Below, piece by piece: positions 24,187 through 34,445 of a stretch of 64,000 bases of DNA. Origin of the DNA: Blasia pusilla (lineage: Eukaryota; Marchantiophyta; Marchantiopsida; Blasiales); contig CM114274.1 of NCBI GenBank assembly GCA_050084515.1, positions 248,001 through 312,000 of the forward strand, written 5' to 3'. A model generated the notes under the pieces. It had not been told where the DNA came from. It did not search any database and saw only the letters and a program-made list of their open reading frames with translations. Each line of letters opens with the position of its first letter. Positions within the stretch are counted from its first letter, which is position 1. Made by a program: the position numbers and the translations under genes.

Positions 24187-24222
24187 AAGTACTAGTAAGG
24201 GGGGAAGGTCTCCGAGAGTGCT
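24187..24222 (+). repeat. RT4 5' LTR remnant, left piece
   Basis: AAGTACTAGTAAGG followed by GGAAGGTCTCCGAGAGTGCT matches LTR positions about 36418-36453 of the 3' copy (one extra G). The next LTR bases, TTGGAACTCG, occur only at 30094. Confidence 0.82.
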
Positions 24223-24459
24223 CAGGGGGGTCACTATATGGAGGGCTCTACATCACCTACGACGTTTTAGGGTCTAGACCCCCTAACTTATAAGTGAAAA
24301 AATATTTTTTTCTCACCCTTATGTCTTTTAAAGGAATCATTTTTCATTTTTGGTATCCCTAAAATTCTTTAAGTAAAGCAATCACTTGAAATAAATAAGA
24401 CCTTCAAAGAAAAGAAAAGTACCAAGTTAAGTTAACATCCAACATGTTGTCCTTACACT

Positions 24460-24518
24460 ATGACAGAGGGGAATTGAACCCCTAATTGAGCAAGAGGCTC
24501 AATCAGCCAAATTGTCAT
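24460..24518 (-). ncRNA. tRNA-like three-stem structure without D arm (pseudo-tRNA or SINE head)
   Basis: On the minus strand, ATGACA pairs with TGTCAT as an acceptor. ATTGAGC/GCTCAAT forms a 7 bp anticodon-like hairpin, and AGGGG-TTCAATT-CCCCT forms a T arm with a 7 nt loop whose GGTTCAATTCC fits the Pol III B box. The D arm is replaced by about 8 nt (TTTGGCTG); a partial A box can be seen but stands too close to the B box. There is no normal U33 in the anticodon loop. Most likely a tRNA-derived relic, not a working tRNA. Confidence 0.4.
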
Positions 24519-24997
24519 CCCCCTAGCCTACTCCCTCCCATTATCCTACTTTCAATTCAAGAGTGTCAAGTACACTCTAAGCACACTCTTAGCACACTCC
24601 ATAAAAATATTTAATTTAACATATCTCAAACATAAAAAAACTCACCAAGATCAACTCACACTCTGAATATATGTAGTCAAAGCATGTAAGTCAACTGAAT
24701 CAAGTATATATATTCTATCTTGTACCCTTGATTTCATTGTCAAATTCACATTAGAGATCACATTTCAATATCAATCCATTGCACATCTATTGCATCATAA
24801 CTGAAAAAGGTTTTGGTGTTACCATGGCCGAAAGACTTGTACCAATTACACATAATACGACAAATACTTCCCTTTTGTCCATGAGGAGGTACATGCCTAT
24901 TTAACAAGTCCAAGGCCCTACGACGTCTTGACCAATGTGAACCATTCTTTTGAATCATAAACACAGTACGCCCCAACCAATACTCTTTTTTTGCAAC

Positions 24998-26002
24998 TCA
25001 TGCCTCCACTGCAAGTTGTGTCTCTTTTCCCTTCCTTTTCTTTGACTTTGTTGATCTTGTGGAAGGGCGAACATTTGATGTAGATTCAAACAAAACTGCA
25101 ATATCACTACCAACATCAACCAAACAAGTTGGGCAATTAGGATCACAGTCCTTTCCCTTACCAGTAGTGTAATAAGTCTTTTGGGCTATTCGAGTTAGTC
25201 TATCCTTTGACATGAAAGGATTGCAAGACAATTGACTTACAAGGGTGGATTTATAGATAATCTTGCCCTCATAAATTACAGTAGGCACTATTGCATGGGG
25301 AATTGCCACATTAGTGAGTTCTGCTTGAACAAATGCAAACACATGCCTTACTTCATGTCCTAATACCTCCATCTCAATGGATTTGGGATCAATGTCAATA
25401 TCTATCTCTTCGTTATCTATTATGAAAGGTACATAGATATCACAACTTTCCTCTACAACCCAAGAATCAATATGGTTCAAATCTTCCTCAGAGTCCTCAA
25501 ACTCTAAGAACTCCCCAGTTGGGTGCTCATATATTGGAGACACTATTGTGGATCAGCTATCTTCATGTTCTTCAACATCATCACATGACACTACTTCCCT
25601 TATTGAAGCTGAATGAGGCCATGTCTCAGCCTCCACATCCCATGGATGCATCCACCACCTTCTCTTTGCAATTGGCAAGGAACTCCTTGGAGACATGTTC
25701 AACAACCTCAAAAGCTCTTTTGCTGCATCCAACCCTTCTTTAAGAGCATCAACAACTAACTCATTAGTCCCAACCAATGAATAATCAAATAGATTTGGAT
25801 CCTGGTCTCCTTCACCAAGAGGATGCAGTTTTGCCCAAATATGATCTTGCTTATGATGTGAACGACGTCTCTTTAATCCATCTGGTCCATACTCTAGGCC
25901 AGCCAATCGATTCACTCCTACTGCACTATCTAGTAGAGATCCAAAGTCATAGTTTCTTTCATGACCACTCATGCCACCTACCTTGCTGAAAAAAAATCTC
26001 AC
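24998..26002 (-). pseudogene. Unrecognised gene fragment inside the DNA transposon
   Basis: Reading leftward from 26002, 149 codons, then a TGA near 25552, then about 185 more codons in the same frame to 24998, so probably one exon of about 330 residues with a single stop. The first part is mixed (GMSGHERNYDFGSLLDSAVG, RRRSHHKQDHIWAKLHPLGE). The second is strongly acidic (EDSEEDLNHIDSWVVEESCD, then an IDIDID run), followed by a Cys pair in CDPNCPTC and a basic tail KSKKRKGKE. I do not recognise the family. It has the same orientation as the EDM2-like exon upstream and could belong to the same captured gene. Confidence 0.4.
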
Positions 26003-26405
26003 AACAATCAGATCCTAGCAAGTGAAATGGAACTTGAAGATATGGAAACTTGTCTCAAAATGCACAAACTAAGAGTACAATGAAATGGCAAGACATGTTG
26101 ATATCATGGAAAGCTTAAATAGAGATCATATTTTTTTCTGTGACACATAGTGTATTCCCTCTCACAGAATGGCCACCGTACTTCAACCATAGCCTCCACA
26201 AACGGAGGAACCAAGATACCTTAGATGCCAATACTATACAAGTTCTCAAGTCATGCTTCACAGAGAAGAAAATGTCGATGTAATTTGCATAAATCTCAAG
26301 GTACAACTTAGTCCCAAATTTGTGCAAAATCTTACACGTGAAATATGTAATGAGACTATAGTCCCATTGTGCTTACCTACATAATTTCTCTATCATATTC
26401 ATTAA
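26003..26405. other. Probable intron or spacer in captured DNA
   Basis: AT-rich, no convincing coding sequence. A 70-residue minus-strand frame (26115-26327) has no domain features. Confidence 0.3.
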
Positions 26406-27101
26406 TTAAACCCAAGAGATATGTTGATAATCTGCAGTGCCTAGTGTGGGGAAAATTGGGTGATCAGGGAAATAGATCATCCATCTGATCTCATTATGTG
26501 CAACATGACGCCAGGATGCTCTGCCAGGTGCAAAACCTTCCTCCTTGCTCGTTGCCAAGCAACCCAAATGCCACGTCTTCGGACATCTCAAACATTGGAC
26601 GATGTTTGCTAGATGCTTGTTGCGATGCGGCATGTTGCATGCCACACATGTATGGAGAGGGCAACACTGCACATCAAGTGGCAAGCATCCATGATAGAAG
26701 AAACGAACACAGAAAGGTTGGGATAACTGTCTTATATTAGTTTGAATGGAAGGCATTCTACCACACTTGAAACATTTGTATGTCTCGGAGGTACACTCTG
26801 GACAATACCAAGGGTCGCTCACCTTGTCCTTTGGAATGACCACAGCAGGGCAATGAGACACCGTCTGGCCAACTCTACGAACATGGTGAAATTGTCGATG
26901 GCAAATCCCATCACAAATCACTAGATCTCCATGCAAATTGCAAATAGCACACAAATGAGGGCTGCATTGTCGCAAGTCAATATCTGAGAATAGGGGAATT
27001 TGTGGCAACCTCATGCTCATGTTCTTCCTAGAGTGTGGATTATTCTTGGCTTGCCCCTTGTACCTTGCCGTTATGGCTACTGGACATTTAAACATGGACA
27101 C
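26406..27101 (-). pseudogene. EDM2-like PHD-finger exon (captured fragment)
   Basis: 231 codons. Cys/His spacing and flanking residues match the tandem PHD region of ENHANCED DOWNY MILDEW 2, a plant nuclear protein that binds histone marks and controls intronic heterochromatin and alternative polyadenylation. Visible: CAICNLHGDLVICDG (Cys51, Cys54, Cys63), QFH near residue 71, WYCPEC (Cys100, Cys103), YKCFKC (110, 113), FFYHGC (about 135-139), CPLHTCVAC (147-155), CLRCPKTWH (170-178) and an ending like the EDM2 linker after its PHD block. No methyltransferase-like C-terminal half of EDM2 was found nearby. It lies inside the DNA transposon, so most likely a captured gene piece. Confidence 0.62.
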
Positions 27102-28004
27102 TGAATTAGTTATAACTTAACCAAATAGAAGATATAGGCATGCATAATTGTAGACAAACTAAAATACTTAAAAGTCAATTGCTTAGAACTCAACTAAATA
27201 CCAACTCTCAAAAAAATAAACTATGCGTGAAAAGGAAGTAGAATCCTTCCTAGCGTAGTTTTGAATGCCTGCTGCAAACGCTTTGAAATGTATGTCTGAT
27301 AACACACAATGCAACATAAGCATAGAATAACTATTTTTGCTAGCTCGAGAGAAGAAATAGGCTACACACATAAACTCAACATCCCCACATGTTGAACACA
27401 CCTGAAAGACAGGTTGGATAGTTACATAAGACCACATTACCGATCTGTGCCCTTGTGACCGGCGTGGAAAATAGTATCCACGAAAACTGCCAAGGCTTTG
27501 GGCAATGAATCAAGGCTATTGAATGTGTTGAAAAATTCTGGTGCTACCAAAATGAGAGAAAGAAAGATTGTACTATTAAGTAGTGTCTGTCACCCTGCGA
27601 GAACGAAAAGGGTATCACCACGACTCAAATAGAGGATAGATAGAGTGGGATGGGTAGGAAAAGCAACCGACCTTCTTTGTCAATGTCTAGGAACAAGAAT
27701 CTACGGAAAATATGATGTGAGATTGGGAGAGGGAGAAGAAGAGTGTGAAGATGGGATAGCTAAAGCTCGCTCACCAAGAAAAAGTGGCCGGACGGGTGAG
27801 AGCTGCAACGGCAATGGCAGCAACCACAAAGGGCATAATCTTTGAGAGAGATATGGTGATATCAATTTTCTTCCCAAGCTTATCCTTCTTCACTTTGATC
27901 CCGAATGAAGCCAGAGCGACATTCCCTTCTTGCGTGAAGAGTCTTCACCAGAACAACTCAAAGGCCGCAATTCATCTAATGGAAAAGCATGCAGCATGTA
28001 GTTT
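27102..28004. other. No recognisable gene
   Basis: AT-rich to about 27600, then mixed composition. Short frames only. May include introns of the captured minus-strand gene. Confidence 0.3.
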
Positions 28005-28832
28005 TCAAACGCATGGTAGAACATCTCCCATACCCGCATCAATCCAGTTCAAACTCAAATGAATTTCACCACTCTCGGAAAAGTCCTGAAGTGGCACAAC
28101 GTACAAATAGAGGACTAGAGATCCCATCCAATAAAAAAAACAAGTGGGTCTCAAAGAGCCAACCAGGTCCAGGGCCACAACCAGCATGACTGAAAAGAAA
28201 AAGGGATCCCTCAACAAGATAACTTCGCCAACATTAGAATACACAAGGAATGATTGAGTGAACTGATGTTTTGTCCTCAAGAACCAAGATGGCCATTGGA
28301 CTTTAATCACAATACTTGTAGCGCCACTGCATGCCAACTCAGACAAGACAAGTGATCACAAGAGAAGTCAGTGCTTTCCCAAGAAGCTAACTGTTCCAAA
28401 TGTTCAACTCCGGCAACCTCACACTGATGAATGAATTTAGCAAATTGAACCTCCCTCCCACAGGGTATGTACTCACTTTCAATCACAGCAGGGCTATAGG
28501 AAGACGTCACAAAAGTCCAATCTTATGCTCTCATGATAGCTACAATTGAAAAGATGGGGCTGGCTCTTCAAACATATGAAGGACCTCACTCTTTCAGAGC
28601 GGGCTCTAGAAGAATTCAGGGAAGTCCATGGTGGAATTCTCAAGGTAGTTGCAATATAAAAGATAGTTCTCTTCATTTTCCAGTACCCGTGATAGTTGGA
28701 ATTGGCAATCCATTCTCCAAGAAACGCAACCGAACCTCTCATCCACGAGCCCCACCACAACCAAAGCATAGATCGACAAGCTGAACTTCTTGCACGGGCT
28801 TTGAGCTCCAATCTCACCACAAGATAATGCAA
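28005..28832 (-). pseudogene. Unrecognised coding-like fragments
   Basis: Three overlapping minus-strand frames (28832-28494, 28510-28307, 28346-28005) read as a possible single coding region broken by frameshifts, for example CEVAGVEHLEQLASWES followed in another frame by WPSWFLRTKHQFTQSFLVYSNVGE. I do not recognise the protein. It may be the 5' part of the captured gene or a second captured fragment. Confidence 0.22.
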
Positions 28833-29180
28833 ACTCGTTCCTTCAGTGCCTTTTTTCTTTCGAATTCATTCTTCACTCCAGGCTCTACAATCAGAATGCT
28901 TCATTCTTGGTCGCATAGCGCCATTGGCGCCCTGGATTTACAATATGCCCGCGCACAGAAACCGTGGAAATCGCCCATGCCCCCGGGGAGGAAAAGCTCG
29001 GAATACCAATAGCGCAATGGCTTCAGCCTCAGCCATCCCATTCGATTCTACGCATGCCCGATTCCCCCCCCGGAATTACAATCTATGTCCTTGCATAAAT
29101 AGTTCCCTTTAGTCCATCCACACACATCCTCAAGAGCCACCACAATCTCTGATCGCGAAGAGAGGCTCAAGAGCTCAGGA

Positions 29181-29182
<2 letters not shown>
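28833..29182. other. No recognisable gene
   Basis: Mixed composition, possible promoter or 5' region for the minus-strand fragments. No motif I can defend. Confidence 0.3.

Positions 29183-29262
<80 letters not shown>
29183..29262. repeat. (GA)n microsatellite, about 80 bp
   Basis: Uninterrupted GA repeat. On the minus strand it is a CT tract upstream of the captured coding pieces, a common arrangement in plant 5' regions. Confidence 0.98.
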
Positions 29263-29264
<2 letters not shown>

Positions 29265-30083
29265 GCCTCAAGAAAATGTGGACCTTCCGGAATCTGCCTT
29301 GCTAATCCAGATCTTGAGATAGCAAAAGCATGTCGTGACACCACTTCCAATTGCATATGCGCTCATGCATTCAATAAGCTCCTGTGTTGAATAAAAGAAG
29401 GAAGGCATGCAAATGTAGAAACGAAGGAAAGGAAAGCGCTCAAGAGAATAGAGGCATGATACGTATACTCTCATAGGAGAAAGCAAGAAAATAAAGAAGC
29501 GTACCAACTTCCGGGCCATTCCTGATCACACTCTCCTACTAGGCCACCACTCCTTGAGCGACAGAACCCAAAGAAATCAGGAAGTAGACTCGAGCCTCTT
29601 CTGATCACGCTCTCATGTTGCACCACCACTCCTTGAGCAACAGAACCCAAAGTTGTGCACTCTGCTGGGAAGGGACTTCAAGTGGCAGCTCAATTTGCCG
29701 CTCAAAGCTTGTCTTGGAAGGCCAAAACCCTAGATCCAAAAAACCCAACTCAAATTGAGAGGGAAACTTGAAAGTAAGGACTCCCTTCTTCCCTCTAAAG
29801 CTTTTCCCAAAAATTGTTTTTTTAGCTAGGGAAGCTAATTTTTGTAAAAAAATAATTTAATATATGTAGAAGTGACATGTATAAACCCTATCTTATCTTA
29901 ACATTTTTCGTGGAAGGAAGACTAATAAAAAATACCCTATTGTTCTTATAAGAGTTTTATGGAATAAATTATGCCCTATTGTTCTTCCACAAAACTTAAT
30001 AAGTCTTCCGAGGGACACAATTAAAAAACCCCCTAACTTTTTCGCACGTGATGGGGCATTTGTGTGGAAGTGAGACCCCTTAG
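29263..30083. other. Right part of the DNA transposon, non-coding
   Basis: Contains a locally repeated segment (CTCCTACTAGGCCACCACTCCTTGAGC near 29530, CTCATGTTGCACCACCACTCCTTGAGC near 29610) and then AT-rich DNA to the right terminus at 30083. Confidence 0.4.
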
Positions 30084-30084
30084 C

Positions 30085-30569
30085 GAGAGTGCTTGGAACT
30101 CGAACCCCGCTTTGGGCGCCACGGGGCAGCTCAAGGGCATGGAACGGATTTGGGATTGGGTTGGAAAACCTGAACCAAGTCTACGGAGGCGATTTTAGAC
30201 ATCCCTCTTGGTTAATTAATTAATTAATTAATCAACTCAATTACTTGGGTCTCGGTTTGGAACTCGCACGAGGTCCGTTGAACAGTTGGGATCGCTAGGT
30301 GCGCAAGTGCCGTTTTAGGTTCCTGGACTAATCAGGAAGTCTGTTCCAAGTCTTGAAGGACTTGCCATGTTTTGGAAACTAGGAATTAAGGAAGGTTGAG
30401 CTTGATGAGATGCCGAGTTGAGAACTCGGTGGGTTGGAACGCTGGTTGGCCCGGACCCAACTAATGAGAGTGCGTGTTTGGGTGCAGATCGACGATGAGA
30501 TCGTGTCCTACTGAACGTACGCTTCCGAAACACTAAAGATTGACGTTCAAGGAGAGTAGGGGCGCGACA
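30085..30569 (+). repeat. RT4 5' LTR, right piece
   Basis: Starts at GAGAGTGCTTGGAACTCG, the LTR position where the left piece ended, and finishes GGGGCGCGACA. A TTAA-repeat patch at 30212-30235 replaces about 14 bp of normal LTR (ATTTCACC...), a local replacement not seen in any other copy. Confidence 0.88.
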
Positions 30570-30571
30570 AG

Positions 30572-30583
30572 TGGTATCAGAGC
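30572..30583 (+). other. RT4 primer binding site
   Basis: TGGTATCAGAGC two bases after the LTR, an exact initiator-Met tRNA complement of 12 nt. Confidence 0.93.
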
Positions 30584-30718
30584 TAATCCTTGGTGAGCGA
30601 GAACTTGGAGTCGTGGGATCAACCAGACGCTTGGGAAAACTCAAGGTAGCGGCTAGACTCAGACGCTCGAGGAGGGACGCAAGAAACGAGGAGGAGATTT
30701 GAGTCAGTTGGCTTGAAA

Positions 30719-31905
30719 ATGACGATCGAGGGAGAACAACCCAAGAAGCGCTGAATCAAGCGACGTGAACCAAGAGAGGAATCAATGCCGGACCGTGAAG
30801 CTATGGAGGAGACGGAGACTCCCAAAGAGCTCAATGCCAATTGTGAGGACGTTCCATAGGCGAATCCTTCCACGGGGCCATCGGGCCCAAACTCAGGGGA
30901 ACCGACCGAGTCAAGCCAGACGTTGGACTTGTTGAAGCTGTTGGTGGAGCACATGTCCCAACAAAGCAAGCGGATTGCAGAGTTAGAGGCCACCATAACT
31001 CTAGGTGCGGGCAAAAAGCTCTGCAAGACAAACCTGCCCACGCCATTCACGGGGGTGGGGCGCTCGCGGAAAGTGAAGAATTTCCTAACGGAACTAGAAA
31101 TGTACTTCGAGGCGCTGAGGGCAGCTGAGCAGGACAAGGTGACAGTAGCCGTTACTTTCCTGAAGGATCATGCGCTACAATGGTGGACAGCTCAACGAGA
31201 GGAATATCTGGCCAGCGAGTCACCTCTGAGTTGGGAGGAGTTCAAGGAGTTGATTGGGGATCGGTTCACTCCGGAGTACCAAGGGGTTGTGCGACACGGT
31301 GGAATGCGTGCGGATGAGGCAGAGTGGTTCCTTAAGCGCGTATGTGAGGGAGTTTAGTGCGAAACTGAATTCTCTTCCAAAGATGGATGAGCACGCGAAG
31401 AAGGCTATCTTCATTAGTGGACTCAAGCCGAGCGCTGAAAGGGCTCTTTACCGAATGCCGACGTTGCCAGATACCTGCGCGGATCTTCTGAAGCTAGTGG
31501 AGCGGATTGGGGACGATGAGGTCCAAATCCATAAACCCTTTGAGCCAAAAGGTTTTTCAAAGAAGTGGAAAAATAAGGAGACGTTCAAAAGAGTCTGGAG
31601 TGGGGGCTTGCACGATCCAGGAGAGTCGTCTGCCCCGGCAGCAAAACGAGTGGAACTTCATGCAAAGCCGAGAGGAGGGCAACACTCGAAGTCAGGGAAC
31701 GGCAAGGTCATCTGCTACAACTCTGGCGAACCGGGGCACCTGGCGAAAGTGTGTTTGAAACCGAACGTTCGTAATGGGACTTTGATTGCATTTGCTGCTG
31801 AGCATCTGTTGGTGGGTGATCTCGAGACGTCCCTTCAGGTCACCAAGAGGACGCACAATTTGGTGTACCTAAGATCCAAGATTGTTGATCGCGATGTGTT
31901 GTTGC
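30719..31905 (+). pseudogene. gag: RT4 gag
   Basis: ATG at 30719 (MTIEGEQPKKR) meets a TGA after about a dozen codons (CGA in relatives). Homology continues in 30923-31357 (gag core ending in ALQWWTAQREEYL) and, after a frameshift near 31290, in 31254-31905, including the nucleocapsid knuckle CYNSGEPGHLAKVC with Ser for the second Cys. The capsid and nucleocapsid would form the cytoplasmic particle. Confidence 0.82.
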
Positions 31906-32380
31906 TCGTGATACAGGTGCTTCGCACTCCTTCCTAAGCCTGAGAATCATGAAGGAACTGGGGTTGTCTACCTCTAAGGCGGATGAGCCCATTCGAGTAG
32001 GATTTGCAGGAGGCAAGTCTCATCGGACTTCTGAATTGGTCTTGGGTTTGATCGTAGGATGCGGGGTATTTGAGTTGAAGGAGAATTTCACTGTGTGTGA
32101 AATGGATGGCATTGTCGGAGTCTTGGGGAATACATTCCTAGATGCGTATGAGGTGGAGTTAAGATGTAGACCCTTGAGGTTGAGCGTCTTGCTAAAAGGA
32201 AAACGGTTACAGGTGCGGTTGGTCCGTGAGGTTTCGGCTAAAAAGGAGTTAGTGAACTCGATTACAAGAAGGAGCATGACCAAGTTGGAGGATGGATTTC
32301 TCTACTTGATGAGACAAGTGGAGGAGGCTACAAGCAGTATACGCAGATCTCAGGACACTGCTTCAAGGGGAATCCCATAA
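31906..32380 (+). pseudogene. pro: RT4 protease (active-site frame lost)
   Basis: Relative to RT2, one G is missing at about 31908, so the DTGAS active-site motif is read out of frame (LLLVIQVLRTPS). After that, 31949-32380 is open with the family protease sequence (GLSTSKADEPIRVGFAGGKSH ... GNTFLDAYEVELR). Confidence 0.82.
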
Positions 32381-32392
32381 CCACTCCGGGAA

Positions 32393-33640
32393 GTGGTCAA
32401 GGAGTTTGAGGATGTCTTGACAAATGAGCTTCCGACTGAATTGGCGCCACATAGAGCCATCGATCATAAGATAGAGATCATACCTGGTTCCCAACCGCCT
32501 TCAAAAGCACCATACAGGTTGAATCAGGAGGAACTTCTTGAGTTGAAAAGGCAGTTAAGTGAGCTCTTGGAAAAGGGTTACATTAGGACTAGCAAGTCAC
32601 CTTATGGAGCACATGTTCTTTTTGTAAAGAAGAAGGATGGAAAGGTGAGGCTCTGTGTTGATTACCGTGCGCTGAATAAAGTGACGGTTCGGAACAATTA
32701 TCCTCTTCCGAGAATAGATGATCTCTTTGATAGGCTGGCAGGCATGAGATATTTCAGTAGGATTGACTTGAAGTCAAGATATTACTAGATCCGGATTGCC
32801 GAGGCAGATGTGGAGGAGACTGCGTGTAGGACAAGATACGGTTCCTTTGAGTTTGTAGTGATGCCTTTCGGTCTATGTAACGCGCCTCCGACGTTCACCA
32901 CATTGATGAACTACATTTTTCACAAGGAAATGGATGAGTATGTTATCATCTATATTGATGACATACTTATCTATTCGAAGTCACTAGAGGAGCACGTTCG
33001 ACATGGGAGAGCGGTCTTGTCTAAGCTAAGGACAAATCAGCTGTATGCAAATGTAGAGAAGAGCGAATTTGGTTTGAGCAAGATCAAATTCTTGGGTCAC
33101 ATGGTCAGTGTAGATGGCGTCAGTCTAGACATGGAGAAGGTGAAAGCGATTGTCGAGTGGGAACCCCCATCCACTCTAAAGGGAATGAGGAGGTTCATAG
33201 GTGCGGTGCAGTTCTATCGCACTTATGTGAAAAACTTTTCGGGAATTGTGAGACCTCTTACGGATTGGACAGCAAAGTTTTCCAACACGACTTGGACCCA
33301 GGAAGTTAATGAGGCATTCAGCCGAGTGAAGCAGATTCTATCGCAGGAACCAATATTGAAGCTGTTGGAGTTTGACAAACCGTTCAAAGTGCATACCGAT
33401 GCTAGTGATTTCGCAGCTGCAGGAATGTTGGTGCAAGAAGGGAGACCGGTGGCATACGAGAAGCTTAGCGATACTGAAAGGAGATGGCCCACTCACGAGA
33501 AAGAGTTGTTCACAGTGGTACATTGCTTGAGGAAGTGGCGGCATTATCTAGGGCTCCACAAGACTCGAGTATTCACCGATAATATATCACTCGAGTATTT
33601 TGAGACCCAGGATCGAGTGACACCAAAACAACTGCGATAG
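32393..33640 (+). pseudogene. pol: RT4 reverse transcriptase and RNase H
   Basis: 32393-32788 and 32810-33640 encode the full reverse transcriptase block ([49 protein letters not shown]) and RNase H (HTDASDF, FTDNISLEYFE). Only two nonsense changes interrupt it: TAG at 32786-32788 for Gln (CAG) and TAG at 33638-33640 for Trp (TGG). Both are C/G-to-T/A transitions. Confidence 0.88.
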
Positions 33641-33649
33641 CATGATACC

Positions 33650-34445
33650 TTGGCGTTGATGGATGTTGAGTTGATTCACAAGCCAGGTAAGGATAATGTG
33701 ATTCCAGATGTGTTGAGTCGCAAGGAGGAACACATGCCATCGACAACACAGGTCTTGAGAGCAATGTTCCCTAAAGAAACAGACCTAGAAAGAAGGATTC
33801 CTGAAGGATATATGAAGGATGCTCACGCAGGGGATTACTTGAGGAAGTTGAAGGAGGGTGGGAAGGTGGCCAACATAAGTTTGAGGCACGGTTTACTAAG
33901 GTTCAAGCAAAGTAGGATCTATGTAGGGCAAGGCAGGATGCGAACCAAAGTGTTAGCGGAGGGTCACAACGGACCCTTGGCAGGACATAAAGGAGAGAAA
34001 TCTACGTTGGCTATTCTGTCAAAGTGGTTCTTTTGGCCCAACATGAAAGAGGATGTTGCTCAATATGTGAAGACATGTGTGACTTGCCAAGTGAATAGAG
34101 TTTCTTATGATAAGAAACAAGGCTTGTTGCATCCCTTGCCGATCCCAGAAGGACCCTTGCAAAGTGTGAGTATGGATTTCATCACGAGTCTTCCGGAATC
34201 TGAGGGATACAACGCTATACTTGTGATTGTTTATCGGTTTAGCAAGTTGGCGAGATTGGTGCCGACGGTGGATTTCGCGACGGCTTATACGACGTCATAA
34301 TTGTTTCTCGATAGCTGGTGGCGTGCTCACGGTTTGCCGAGGAGCATTGTTTCAGATCGAGATCCAAAGTTTACTAGTGCTTTTTGGAAGCACTTGTTCA
34401 GGAGGTTTAAGACCAAGTTGAGTTTCCTGCTTTCCACCCACAGAC
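33650..34445 (+). pseudogene. pol: RT4 integrase, N-terminal and core
   Basis: 33650-34300 is open with the zinc-binding region (HNGPLAGH, CVTCQVNR) and MDFITSLPESEGYNAILVI. A TAA at 34298-34300 replaces Gln, as in RT2. The core continues to SDRDPKFTSAFWKHL, and a small deletion near 34428 breaks the FHPQTDG block. Confidence 0.85.

Larger units (their letters stand above)
24223..30083. mobile_element. DNA transposon carrying gene fragments (Pack-MULE-like candidate)
   Basis: A 5.86 kb block splits the RT4 LTR and is bounded by the direct repeat CGAGAGTGCT (24213-24222 and 30084-30093), which is present once in intact LTRs: a 9-10 bp target duplication. The ends are loosely inverted: left CAGGGGGGTC..., right (reversed) CTAAGGGGTC..., then CATCAC-x-T-x-CGA and TTAGGG blocks in both. 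A 9-10 bp duplication is typical of Mutator-like elements; hAT elements give 8 bp and often start CAGGG, so that remains an alternative. No transposase is visible. Inside are minus-strand coding pieces, one resembling EDM2 PHD fingers. Confidence 0.66.

Noticed and set aside
24460-24518. A functional tRNA gene
   Set aside because: No D arm, no proper anticodon loop and an abnormal A box to B box distance. Kept only as a tRNA-like relic.
24223-30083. A resident EDM2-like host gene at its own locus, with retrotransposons around it
   Set aside because: The block interrupts one LTR and has a 9-10 bp duplication at its edges, so an inserted block fits better. The coding pieces are incomplete and contain stops.
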